Shown: in pieces, positions 55,232-63,918 of the stretch
How the letters are laid out: every line of letters begins with the position of its first letter
Numbering within the stretch: position 1 is the stretch's first letter
NCBI GenBank assembly: GCA_017410145.1
Contig: JAFQRJ010000015.1
Location: forward strand, 121,950 to 185,949
Reading direction: 5' to 3'
Length of the DNA stretch: 64,000 nucleotides
From: Tyzzerella sp.
GTDB taxonomy: Bacteria; Bacillota; Clostridia; Lachnospirales; Lachnospiraceae
Made by a program: the position numbers and the translations under genes
Notes under the pieces: generated by a model
What the model saw: only the letters and a program-made list of their open reading frames with translations
Told to the model about the DNA's origin: nothing
The model's database searches: none

Positions 55232-57139
55232 ATGAAAAAATTACGTCGACTATTAATATTTATATTGGTTACTGCCTTTGCTTTGGGAAGCGTGGGATGT
55301 TCCCCGGATAAAGAAGCATCAAACAATGGTTTAACTGCTGTAAAAGGAAAGTATCTTGTAGATGAAGGTGTATCGAAATATAAAATTGTTGTTCCAAAGC
55401 AGGAAAGTGGTTTGATAACAATTGCTACTTCGGAATTTAACAAGTTCTTTTCGGAATCAACGGGAGTAACGCTCCCGGTGGTTACCGATGATGAGATAAA
55501 AGATGGGGATAAATATATCTCTATAGGAGAAACCACACTTTTAAAAGAAACAGATATTACTTATGAATTTGACGAGCTGGGTAGAGATGGTTATAAGATT
55601 GTCACTAAGGGTGATAACCTGTATCTAATCGGTGGAGATGAATATGGCTCTTTGTACGCTGTGTATGAATTGCTTGAATATCTCATCAATTATGATTTCT
55701 TTGCTGAAGATTGCTATACACTTGCAAAAGGTGTTACCCAGATTCCATTATATCAATTTGACTTAACTGATATCCCAGATATCGATTATCGAATTGCAGC
55801 TGATGGGATTGTTATAGGAGATACTTACACGCTTTATCGATTGAGACAAAGACCAAACAGTGAAATGTTCGTTACTGTGAAAAATCAGTGGACACATAAC
55901 TCCTTGGAGTATGTACAAGATGCACCGGAGGCAAATGCAAACTGGTACAATCGAGACAAAACTCAATTATGTTATACAGCTCACGGCGATGAAGCAGAGT
56001 ATAAGAAACTGTTAAATGCTTGTTTCACTACCATGAAAGAGGAATTAATAAATACTCCTGACAGAACATCGATTATGCTTACAAATGAGGATAATTATGA
56101 TGTGTGTGAATGTGATGCATGTAATAAAATAGTAGAAGAATACGGTGCAATATCGGCATCAATCATTCTATTTATCAATGATTTAAATGCCATGGTTAGA
56201 GAGTGGTTTGAGACAGAAGAAGGAAAACCATACGCAAGAGATTTAAGAATTGTATTTTTCGCATACACCGGTTATGAGGCTGCTCCGGTAACTTATAATG
56301 CAGAAACTGATGAATATAAGCCGAATAAAGGTATTCATCTTGATGAAGGTGTGTATTGTCAGCTTGCTATCATTAAGAACGATTATTATCGAACAATGAC
56401 AGATAAAGCAAATGCAGAATATTATAAAAATTTACGTGGTTGGTCTGCGTTGGCTGGAGAGAATCTGTATCTCTGGCTTTACAGTACAAACTTCTCTTAT
56501 TATCTAGCGCCTTACGATTGCTTTGATTCGTTTGCTGAAAGTTATCGTTTAGCAGCAGATCTTAATGCATTTTATATGTTTGATCAACGTCAGACTGATG
56601 AAAGAGGCGTGTTAACCGGTTGGTCATATTTGAAATCATATATTTGCAGCAAATTAGCATGGGATGCAAATCAAGATATAGGAGAGTTAACTGATAAATT
56701 CTTCGATGGGTATTTCGGACCAGCTTCTTCCGATATGAGAGAAGTATTTGACCAGTTGCGTACTCTTACAAATTATAATAAAGAGCATAATGAATTGGGA
56801 GGCGATTCGTCTATCTATTTGCAACTTGCTTCAGATACTTATTGGCCGAAAGATGTTCTTGAACGTTGGCTTGATTGTTATGACAAAGCAGAGAAAAGCA
56901 TTGCAAGCTTAAAAGAAGATAATCCTGAGGTGTATCAAAAATATCACGACCATATTATGGCAGAAAAACTGTCAACATTGTATTTGTATGTAGAATGTTA
57001 CAATTTCAATACAAGTGCAGATATAATTGATGCATATAAGGCAGAATTTAAAGAAATTGCTGACTACTTTAATATATCTCAAGTCAGTGAAGGGAAAAAT
57101 ATATCGAATCTCTACGACAAGTGGGGAATGGAATACTAA
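55232..57139 (+). CDS. DUF4838-type lipoprotein, probable glycan-active enzyme
   Basis: The 635-residue product has lipobox SVGC (Cys23). Residues about 45-160 look like the small alpha/beta domain that precedes GH20 and GH67 catalytic barrels (KYKIVVPKQESGLITIATSE, YGSLYAVYELLEYL). The rest matches the DUF4838 pattern: NRDKTQLCYTAHGDE, MLTNEDNYDVCECDACNKI, and a late WSYLKSYICSKLAWD followed by ELTDKFFDGYFG. The CxCxxC segment is typical of this group. DUF4838 proteins are linked to polysaccharide use but the reaction is unknown to me. It is 10 bp after the Ig-repeat protein gene and followed by a terminator. Confidence 0.82.
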   Translation: MKKLRRLLIFILVTAFALGSVGCSPDKEASNNGLTAVKGKYLVDEGVSKYKIVVPKQESGLITIATSEFNKFFSESTGVTLPVVTDDEIKDGDKYISIGETTLLKETDITYEFDELGRDGYKIVTKGDNLYLIGGDEYGSLYAVYELLEYLINYDFFAEDCYTLAKGVTQIPLYQFDLTDIPDIDYRIAADGIVIGDTYTLYRLRQRPNSEMFVTVKNQWTHNSLEYVQDAPEANANWYNRDKTQLCYTAHGDEAEYKKLLNACFTTMKEELINTPDRTSIMLTNEDNYDVCECDACNKIVEEYGAISASIILFINDLNAMVREWFETEEGKPYARDLRIVFFAYTGYEAAPVTYNAETDEYKPNKGIHLDEGVYCQLAIIKNDYYRTMTDKANAEYYKNLRGWSALAGENLYLWLYSTNFSYYLAPYDCFDSFAESYRLAADLNAFYMFDQRQTDERGVLTGWSYLKSYICSKLAWDANQDIGELTDKFFDGYFGPASSDMREVFDQLRTLTNYNKEHNELGGDSSIYLQLASDTYWPKDVLERWLDCYDKAEKSIASLKEDNPEVYQKYHDHIMAEKLSTLYLYVECYNFNTSADIIDAYKAEFKEIADYFNISQVSEGKNISNLYDKWGMEY

Positions 57140-57144
57140 AACAA

Positions 57145-57180
57145 TAAGGTAGTCTTCAGTTAAAGGGGGCTACCTTTTTT
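57145..57180 (+). terminator. Terminator inside or after the importer operon
   Basis: AAGGTAG and CTACCTT pair around a loop and are followed by TTTTTT. The next gene starts 18 bp later with no visible promoter, so partial read-through is likely. Confidence 0.8.
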
Positions 57181-57197
57181 CAACAGGAGATACTATT

Positions 57198-58928
57198 ATG
57201 GCAATAAAAATTATTCCGACTTTAAACAATAAAGACAATTATGTTTTCATTCCAGCATGTTGCTATGCGGGAAATCAGTTTCATGTTTTGAAATATAGCT
57301 ATCCACCGCTGTTTAAACCTGATAATGCAAGAATTGATATGCCAATTACAATTTCAGATGTTCCAAGACTTGAACCTGACGGTAGTGGAAAGATTGAAGT
57401 GACCACGGGCGATGCAGCGACGCCATGCATTGGTGTGTTTTCGCCTTCTGAAAAAAGAGGTATTCTTGTTTTTACGGTACAACAGATTAATGGTAAAAAT
57501 GTTGGTCTTGCATATGAAGATGGAGAAATTCGTCTCACATGGCCTGCAAAGAGAGAAAAAGTGTATCGTATGTGCTGTATGAGTGACAATGAGACCCAGT
57601 GGGTTGATGAACCAGCAGAAATTCCGTGTCAAATATTGGATTTTGCTTGCGAGAGTTTATCGCAGTTTTACCGAGTATTTTTTGAAAATCGCAAGATTAT
57701 GGGCTTGGACTGTCAACGACCGGAGCCACTGCCATATGATAAACAATTCGAGATCCAGCGAGACAAATTCAATACGATGAACTGGAATGAGAGTTTGGGC
57801 ATATACCAAGTTGGGACTACAGACCATCGTTTTCAGGTGTGGCAGCCTGGATGGGTTGGTGGAGCTATGAGTGGATATCCGCTTATGAAATTAGGGGGAG
57901 AAATTGAATTTGAACGTCAGATGAAAACGTTATCTTTCTTGTTCTCAACTCAATGTGAAAGTGGATTTTTCCATAGCGTGGTTGATAAAGATGGAAATTC
58001 GTTTGGTGATGGATTAGATATGAAAGGTGCTGAACATTGGCATTTGATACGCAAATCTGCGGATGTGCTTTATTTTCTCTTTAAGCATTTCAAGTTAATG
58101 CGAGAGAAAAATATTGAAATTCCATATGATTTTGTGCAGGGGGCAAAAAAAGCAGCAGACGGTTTTGCCCGGTTGTTTAATAGGTATGGACAATTTGGTC
58201 AAATTGTCGATGTGCATACAGGAGAAATTTGTGTAGGTGGTTCTACTTGTGGAGCTATTGCACCCGCAGGATTAGCAGAAGCTTATCGATTTTTTGGAAA
58301 TCCTGAATATTTGCGTGTGGCACGAGAAAGTGCAGAAGCTTATTATCAGAATTCATTGTGTGAAGGATATACTACCGGTGGTCCAGGCGACATGCTTCAA
58401 TGTGTTGACTCCGAAAGTGCTTTTGGTCTTTTGGAAAGTTTTGTTGTTTTATACGATGTTACCAATGAAGAAAAATGGCTTAAGTATGCGAAAGAAAATG
58501 CACATTATTGTAGTAGCTGGGTAGTAAGTTATAATTATCTTTTCTCAAGTGATAGCGAATTTGGTCGGCTTGGAATGAAGACGGTAGGAAGTGTGTTTGC
58601 AAATCTTCAAAACAAGCATTCAGCTCCTGGCATTTGCACATTGTCAGGCGATAGCATATACAAACTATGGAAATGGACTGAAGATCCGTTATATCTGGAA
58701 CTTATTAAAGATATTGCGCTTACAATTGGGCAGTATATGTCTACAGATGAAAGACCGATTTACGATTGGGAACTTGAGGCGTCTCGCATGCCACAAGGGT
58801 TTATCAATGAACGTGTAAATATGTCCGATTGGGAAGGGCCGGATAAAGTAGGCGGCGTATTTAATGGAAGTTGTTGGTCGGAAACAAGCAATCTGCTTGT
58901 ATTAGCAGAAGTTTTACAATTATTCTAG
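57198..58928 (+). CDS. Cytoplasmic protein, probably a six-hairpin (alpha/alpha)6 glycosidase-like enzyme
   Basis: The 576-residue product has no signal peptide. The first 170 residues look like a beta-sandwich (VPRLEPDGSGKIEV, GVFSPSEKRGILVFTV). The remainder has the periodic helices and Gly/Trp-rich loops of six-hairpin glycosidases: YQVGTTDHRFQVWQPGWVGG, AEHWHLIRKSADVLYFLF, GTCGAIAPAGLAEAYRFFG-like stretch, and GICTLSGDSIYKLWKWTEDPLY. I cannot assign a GH family. It lies after the terminator of the importer operon; CAGGAGATAC is its ribosome site. Confidence 0.7.
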   Translation: MAIKIIPTLNNKDNYVFIPACCYAGNQFHVLKYSYPPLFKPDNARIDMPITISDVPRLEPDGSGKIEVTTGDAATPCIGVFSPSEKRGILVFTVQQINGKNVGLAYEDGEIRLTWPAKREKVYRMCCMSDNETQWVDEPAEIPCQILDFACESLSQFYRVFFENRKIMGLDCQRPEPLPYDKQFEIQRDKFNTMNWNESLGIYQVGTTDHRFQVWQPGWVGGAMSGYPLMKLGGEIEFERQMKTLSFLFSTQCESGFFHSVVDKDGNSFGDGLDMKGAEHWHLIRKSADVLYFLFKHFKLMREKNIEIPYDFVQGAKKAADGFARLFNRYGQFGQIVDVHTGEICVGGSTCGAIAPAGLAEAYRFFGNPEYLRVARESAEAYYQNSLCEGYTTGGPGDMLQCVDSESAFGLLESFVVLYDVTNEEKWLKYAKENAHYCSSWVVSYNYLFSSDSEFGRLGMKTVGSVFANLQNKHSAPGICTLSGDSIYKLWKWTEDPLYLELIKDIALTIGQYMSTDERPIYDWELEASRMPQGFINERVNMSDWEGPDKVGGVFNGSCWSETSNLLVLAEVLQLF

Positions 58929-58936
58929 CAATTGAA

Positions 58937-58995
58937 ATTTTCATACAATTTATTAGGATTTTGAGTCAATACATTTAGTAGTTTAGCGTGATAAT
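58937..58995 (+). promoter_or_regulatory. AraC-type 21-bp repeat promoter, copy 6 (small peptide and cohesin-like gene)
   Basis: The clearest copy: ATTTTCATACAATTTATTAG (58937) and ATTTTGAGTCAATACATTTAG (58958), CAAT cores at 58946 and 58967. GATAAT (58990-58995) lies 23 bp after the second core, as in copy 5. The start codon of the small peptide gene is 83 bp downstream. Confidence 0.82.
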
Positions 58996-59077
58996 ATTTT
59001 AATATGTAAGACAAGCTAGTAACTGTTTGGATGAATACAAAATAGTAACGACTATGGATTGATAGGGAGGAAAACAT

Positions 59078-59206
59078 ATGGTGTATGAAAAACCAGAAAT
59101 GGATGTTGTTTTGTTTGAAAGAAATGTATATATGGCATTGTCACTTCAACCTGGCGGTAACGAAGAAGGTGAAGGGGAAGGCATAAACCCATATGGCGTT
59201 TTCTGA
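59078..59206 (+). CDS. 42-residue peptide of unknown function
   Basis: A short frame with an excellent ribosome site (AGGGAGG, 7 bp before ATG 59078). The peptide begins MVYEKPEMDVVLFERNVYMA and ends in a Gly/Glu-rich tail, GGNEEGEGEGINPYGVF. It has no signal peptide. Its front half is acidic and amphipathic with a YEKPE opening, and its tail looks flexible. A leader-plus-core layout could suggest a precursor peptide, but no modification enzyme lies nearby. It is the first gene after the strongest copy of the AraC-type promoter, and the next gene starts 36 bp later, so it is very probably expressed. Confidence 0.65.
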   Translation: MVYEKPEMDVVLFERNVYMALSLQPGGNEEGEGEGINPYGVF

Positions 59207-59242
59207 TTTCAAAGTAACGAAATATAAAGGAGAGTACGGATT

Positions 59243-60325
59243 ATGAAAATGAAAAAAATGATAAAAAGTGTGATGGCTGGAATCTTAACAGTTGCAATCA
59301 TGATGACAGGATTAATCATTTCACCAACGAAAGAAAATGAAGCAGAGGCTGTTGCTTTATCAGAAGATGATAAAGTTTATTATGATGAAAAAACTGGTGC
59401 AGAGTTTAAAGATCTTTATGTTACACAGAATAAGAAGGCTCCTACAAAAGAAGGGTATCTTTTTGGAGGCTGGTATAAGGATGAAGGTACAACACCAATT
59501 ACGACAGAGACAGATTTAAGCAGCATTGCTAATGATACTACAGTGTATGCAAAATTTGTGCCAGCATATGTATTGAGTGTTAAATCTCAAAACTATGCTG
59601 ATACAAAGGCAACAGCGAGTGGTACACCTTCGGAAAGCAATAAAACAACGACACGTGTGGTTTCAACCGTAGATAAAAGCCTTTTATATAATGAGGTGGG
59701 CTTTGAAGTTGTTATAAACTGACAGACATTTGGCAGCAAGAGCAATAAGGTATGGGAAAAACTTAAAGTAGGGGAAACAGCTTATGATGCAAAAACTTTA
59801 TATGGTACTGTTTCCGAATATTTCTTTGTATTAAATATCAACAACATTCCTGAAACAAAATGGGCAGATCAGATTTTCGCAAGACCATATTGGATTACGG
59901 AAGATGGAACAAAAGTAGAAGGACTTGGGAAATACGTCTATGTAGAAGATGGTCTCAAGGGCTATATTAGTGTACCAGTGAATTTGAATAATGTTACAGA
60001 AAACATTGCAGCTGGCGTGTTAGAAGTGGATTATGATGAGACGAAATTAAGATATGTAGAATGCAGAACAGGAAGAGTTTTTGAAGAGATGGTAGTAGCA
60101 GAAAAAGAGTCTGCTGGTAACAAATCTATACGATGTGTTGGAAATGTAACAGAGCTTGTAGGAGTACAAGAAGACGATATGTATATTACACTTCGTTTTG
60201 AAGTAATTGCGAATGAAACACTTACTAGTCGTGAAAAACCTTATCAATTTGTAATTAGTGATGAGGATTTTGCAAATCTTGCTGAAAATGATGTTGACTT
60301 AAAAGTGTGGGATGTTCAGTATTAG
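59243..60325 (+). pseudogene. Secreted cohesin-like protein gene interrupted by one in-frame TGA
   Basis: A signal peptide (about residues 1-36, ending AEA) is followed by a Flg_new/InlB B-repeat-like piece (GYLFGGWYKDEG, TTVYAKFVPA), a beta domain, and a C-terminal part with VPVNLNNVTENIAAGVLEVD and YITLRFEVIANET, which resembles a cohesin. A TGA at 59720-59722 interrupts the frame after 159 codons, but the same frame continues without shift to 60325 (360 residues in all) and stays similar to the intact lipoprotein at 42911-44305. So this is either a recent nonsense mutation or a read-through stop. No other lesion is visible. Confidence 0.75.
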
Positions 60326-60329
60326 AAGG

Positions 60330-60377
60330 ATATATTAGAAAAAAATGAGGATGTGATTGTTTCACATCCTTATTTTT
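60330..60377 (+). terminator. Terminator after the interrupted gene
   Basis: AGGATGTG and CACATCCT around a short loop (about 60347-60370), followed by TATTTTTG. Confidence 0.8.
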
Positions 60378-60400
60378 GAAAAAATCAAGGAGAAAAGGAT

Positions 60401-60961
60401 ATGAAAAAAGTAGTATTATTAGGTGATTCCATTCGGATGATTGGATATGGAGAAAAGGTAGAAGAAACATTTCGTAAAGAAGGGTGCGAGGTATGGCAAC
60501 CGGAAGATAATTGCCGTTTTGCAAAATATACATTGCGCATGTTATTTGAATTCCAAGACCAGATTAAAGGGGCGGATGTAGTGCATTGGAATAATGGCTT
60601 ATGGGATGCTTGTGATATTTTTGGCGATGGGCCATTTACTCCAATTGATGAATATGTAAATAATATGTGTCGCATTGCAGAAATTCTTTTGCAATATGGG
60701 AAAAAAGTTATTTTTGCGACAACAACACCAACACATCCGGATTATCCATATCATGAATTGGAACGTATCAAACTTTATAATGATACATTGGTGTCGGAAT
60801 TAAAGAAAAAAGACATTATCATTAATGATTTATTTACTGTTATGGTTGACCATAGAATTGATGGCATCCGTGATGATGACAAGATTCATTTAAATGAACT
60901 TGGAATCGAACTTTGTTCCGCACAGGTTGTAGAAACAATTCAAAAGGCTCTCACAGAATAG
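60401..60961 (+). CDS. SGNH/GDSL-family hydrolase
   Basis: The 186-residue product shows the SGNH blocks: KKVVLLGDSIR (nucleophile Ser in GDS), VVHWNNGLWD (block III Asn), and DDDKIHLNELG (catalytic Asp-x-x-His). There is no signal peptide. In a glycan locus such a protein is usually an acyl esterase that removes acetyl groups from sugars; this role is inferred. It is 20 bp upstream of the beta-propeller gene and the two probably form an operon. AAGGAG precedes ATG 60401. Confidence 0.88.
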   Translation: MKKVVLLGDSIRMIGYGEKVEETFRKEGCEVWQPEDNCRFAKYTLRMLFEFQDQIKGADVVHWNNGLWDACDIFGDGPFTPIDEYVNNMCRIAEILLQYGKKVIFATTTPTHPDYPYHELERIKLYNDTLVSELKKKDIIINDLFTVMVDHRIDGIRDDDKIHLNELGIELCSAQVVETIQKALTE

Positions 60962-60980
60962 AAACAAAAGAGGTACGGTT

Positions 60981-62015
60981 ATGGTAAACGATTTTGGTTA
61001 TAAAACAGGGAAGGCTGTAAAGGCCTTAGAGTTCGAGGACTATTATTCTTGGGATTCTTCCGTTATTAAAGTGAATGGAAAATACCATATGTTTACATCT
61101 AGATGGGACAGAAAATATGGGTTTGGTTGGAACTGGTTGTTTCATAGTGAGATTGTACATTCTGTATCTGATTCCCCAGAGGGACCATATAAATTTCAAA
61201 ATGTGGCACTTCCACGTCGTGGCAGAGAATATTTTGATGGAATGAACACTCATAATACTTGTATCAAACAGTACGGTGGTAAATTCTATCTCTATTATAT
61301 GGGATGTACCTATGGTGGTGATGTTCCGAAGAGTTTGGAGGATGTTTCGGAAGGATATGCACTGGAAACATGGAATCGTAAGCGTATTGGCGTTGCAGTA
61401 GCAGATGATATCAATGGTGAGTTTGTTCGATGCGATACGCCGCTTCTAGAGCCTAGAGATTGTAGATATTGGGATTGTACGATTACCACCAATCCTTCTG
61501 TTACAATTTTATCGGATGGAAAGACATACATGATATATAAGTCGCGTTGTGCTGTCAATCAACCACTTCAGTTGGGAATTGCGGTGGCAGACCGACCTGA
61601 TGGGAATTTTCGTCGCCTTTCTGATGAACCAATTCTGCAATTTAAGGACAAAGAATATTGCATTGAAGATCCTTTTTTCTGGTATGATGAAAAGAGAGAG
61701 AAATTCTGCTTGATTGCGAAGGATGATTGTAAGGATGAAACAAAAGGCATAACTGGCCAGTGGGGAAGTGGTTTCTATGCAGAAAGCGATGACTGCATCA
61801 ACTTTGAAATAGCACAAAATCCCATGGTTTATTCCAGAGAGTTACATTGGGCAGATGGCAACGTGACAGTGCAGGGAAATTTAGAGAGACCGTCTGTTTT
61901 GTTTGATGAAAATGGCAATCCAACTCATCTGTTTTGTGCTAGTGGAGATGGTTCGACACCATATTGCTTTAAAGGTAATACATTTGTTGTTTGCATGAAG
62001 TTAGATAAAAAATAA
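60981..62015 (+). CDS. Five-bladed beta-propeller glycosidase-like protein (GH43/GH32-like)
   Basis: The 344-residue product repeats blade motifs: YSWDSSVIKVNGKYHMFTSRW, FYLYYMGCTYGG, RYWDCTITTNPSVTIL, TYMIYKSRC, YCIEDPFFWYDEKREKFCLI and LERPSVLFDENG. Asp in the first blade (SWDSSV) and Glu-Asp in IEDPFFW fit the GH43/GH68-like catalytic layout, but the family cannot be fixed. There is no signal peptide, so a cytoplasmic enzyme acting on imported oligosaccharides is likely. AAGAGGT precedes ATG 60981. Confidence 0.8.
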   Translation: MVNDFGYKTGKAVKALEFEDYYSWDSSVIKVNGKYHMFTSRWDRKYGFGWNWLFHSEIVHSVSDSPEGPYKFQNVALPRRGREYFDGMNTHNTCIKQYGGKFYLYYMGCTYGGDVPKSLEDVSEGYALETWNRKRIGVAVADDINGEFVRCDTPLLEPRDCRYWDCTITTNPSVTILSDGKTYMIYKSRCAVNQPLQLGIAVADRPDGNFRRLSDEPILQFKDKEYCIEDPFFWYDEKREKFCLIAKDDCKDETKGITGQWGSGFYAESDDCINFEIAQNPMVYSRELHWADGNVTVQGNLERPSVLFDENGNPTHLFCASGDGSTPYCFKGNTFVVCMKLDKK

Positions 62016-62017
62016 AT

Positions 62018-62058
62018 AAGGCAGGTACAGACTGAAATGGTTTGTGCCTGTCTATTTT
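62018..62058 (+). terminator. Terminator after the beta-propeller gene
   Basis: CAGGTACAGAC and GTTTGTGCCTG pair with two G-U pairs around a 7-base loop, followed by TCTATTTT. Confidence 0.75.
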
Positions 62059-62089
62059 AATAATTTTATAATCCCAAAACGATAAGTTA

Positions 62090-62119
62090 TTTACAGAACT
62101 TGTATATTTGTGTTAAAAT
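62090..62119 (+). promoter_or_regulatory. Promoter of glnS
   Basis: TTTACA (62090-62095), an 18-bp spacer with an extended TG, and TAAAAT (62114-62119), 36 bp before the start codon. Confidence 0.65.
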
Positions 62120-62154
62120 AACAAGATAATGGAAATGACTTGAGGAGGACTACC

Positions 62155-63820
62155 ATGGAAAAGGAAGTAGTTTCAAAAAATTTTATAGAACAAGAGATTG
62201 ATAAAGACTTAAGAGAAGGCGTGTATGATACCGTATGCACAAGATTTCCGCCGGAACCGAACGGATATCTTCATATCGGACATGCTAAGTCTATTTTATT
62301 AAATTACGGCTTGGCGCAAAAATATAATGGTAAATTCCATATGCGTTTTGATGATACGAATCCGACAAAGGAAAAGATTGAGTTTGTTGAGTCCATTAAA
62401 GAAGATATCAAATGGCTTGGAGCGGATTGGAAAGAGAATTTGTTCTTTGCATCTGACTATTTTGAAATTATGTACGAATGTGCCGTGAAGTTGATTAAAA
62501 AAGGCAAGGCCTATGTATGTGACCTTTCACCGGAGGAAATCCGTGAGTACAGAGGAACGCTTACAGAACCGGGAAAGAACAGCCCATATCGCGACCGTAC
62601 AGTGGAAGAGAACTTGGAATTATTTGAGGCAATGAAGAACGGTGAATATGAAGATGGTGAACGAGTACTCCGTGCAAAGATTGACATGGCATCGCCTAAC
62701 ATCAACATGCGTGACCCGATTATCTATCGTGTGGCTCATATGACTCATCACAACACAGGCGATAAGTGGTGCATTTACCCAATGTACGATTTTGCACACC
62801 CAATCGAAGATGCGGTAGAAAAGATTACCCATTCTATCTGTACTTTAGAGTTTGAAGACCACAGACCATTGTATGACTGGGTGGTAAGAGAATGTGAATT
62901 TGACCCAGCACCAAGACAGATTGAGTTTGTAAAAATTATACCTTACAAACGTAGTGACTGGTAAGAGATATATTAAGAAATTAGTGGAAGAAGGCATAGT
63001 TGACGGTTGGGATGACCCAAGACTGGTTTCTATCGCAGCATTAAGAAGACGTGGATTTACCCCGGAATCATTAAAAATGTTTGTGGAAATGTGCGGCGTT
63101 TCAAAGAGCAACAGCTCCGTAGATTATGCAATGCTGGAATACTGTATCCGTGAAGACTTGAAGCTCAAAAAGCCTCGTATGATGGCAGTCCTTGACCCGA
63201 TTAAGTTGATTATTGATAATTATCCGGAAGGACAAGTAGAATATCTGGATGTTGTGAATAATATGGAAAATGAGGAACTGGGTTCCAGAAAGGTTCCTTT
63301 CTGTAGAGAACTTTACATCGACAGAGAAGACTTTATGGAAGAACCACCGAAGAAATATTTCCGTTTGTTCCCGGGAAATGAAGTCCGTCTGATGCATGCA
63401 TATTTTGTAAAATGTGAAAGCTTTGTAAAAGACGAAAATGGTAAAGTGACAGAGATTCACTGTACTTACGACCCGGAAACCAAGTGTGGAACAGGTTTTA
63501 CGGGACGTAAGGTAAAAGGTACCATTCACTGGGTGCCGGCTCCATATGCGACAAAAGCAGAAGTACGTCTCTATGAAAATATTGTTGACGAAGAAAAAGG
63601 CGTATATAATAAGGAAGATGGTTCTCTTAACTTAAACCCTAATTCATTGACAGTATTGAAAGATTGTTATTTAGAACCAAGTTTTGATGGTGTGAAGGCG
63701 TATGACAGTTTCCAATTTGTAAGAAACGGATACTTCTGTGTGGATGCTAAGGATTCGAAACCGGATAAATTAGTATTTAATCGTATCGTTTCGTTAAAGA
63801 GTTCATTTAAAATTTCGTAA
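62155..63820 (+). pseudogene. glnS: Glutaminyl-tRNA synthetase gene split by a one-base insertion
   Basis: GlnRS charges tRNA-Gln. The first part, 62155-62964, has [20 protein letters not shown] (HIGH motif) and DDTNPTKEK. It runs out of frame at an A5 run at 62931-62935 and ends in a non-family tail at 62964. Removing one A there restores [18 protein letters not shown] and joins it to the second part, which is intact to 63820 with [18 protein letters not shown] and [10 protein letters not shown]. Everything else looks under selection. A sequencing or assembly error in the homopolymer is the simplest reason; a real frameshift or slippage is possible. GAGGAGG precedes ATG 62155. Confidence 0.88.
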
Positions 63821-63829
63821 AAAGCCAAA

Positions 63830-63864
63830 GAAAAGGACAAAGCAGTTTATGCTTTGTCCTTTCA
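63830..63864 (+). terminator. Terminator of glnS
   Basis: AAAGGACAAAGC and GCTTTGTCCTTT form a 12-bp stem with a 7-base loop. Confidence 0.88.
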
Positions 63865-63874
63865 GAGTGTAGAC

Positions 63875-63908
63875 AAAGTTCCGGGCTTGCGCCCGGACTT
63901 TTCTTTTA
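63875..63908 (+). terminator. Second terminator-like hairpin
   Basis: AGTTCCGGGC and GCCCGGACTT around TTGC, followed by TTCTTTTATT. Confidence 0.7.
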
Positions 63909-63918
63909 TTGACATGGA

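Noticed and set aside
59720-59722. Selenocysteine at the TGA
   Set aside because: No reason for Sec in this family and no obvious hairpin directly after the codon; the paralogue has no Cys at the matching place.
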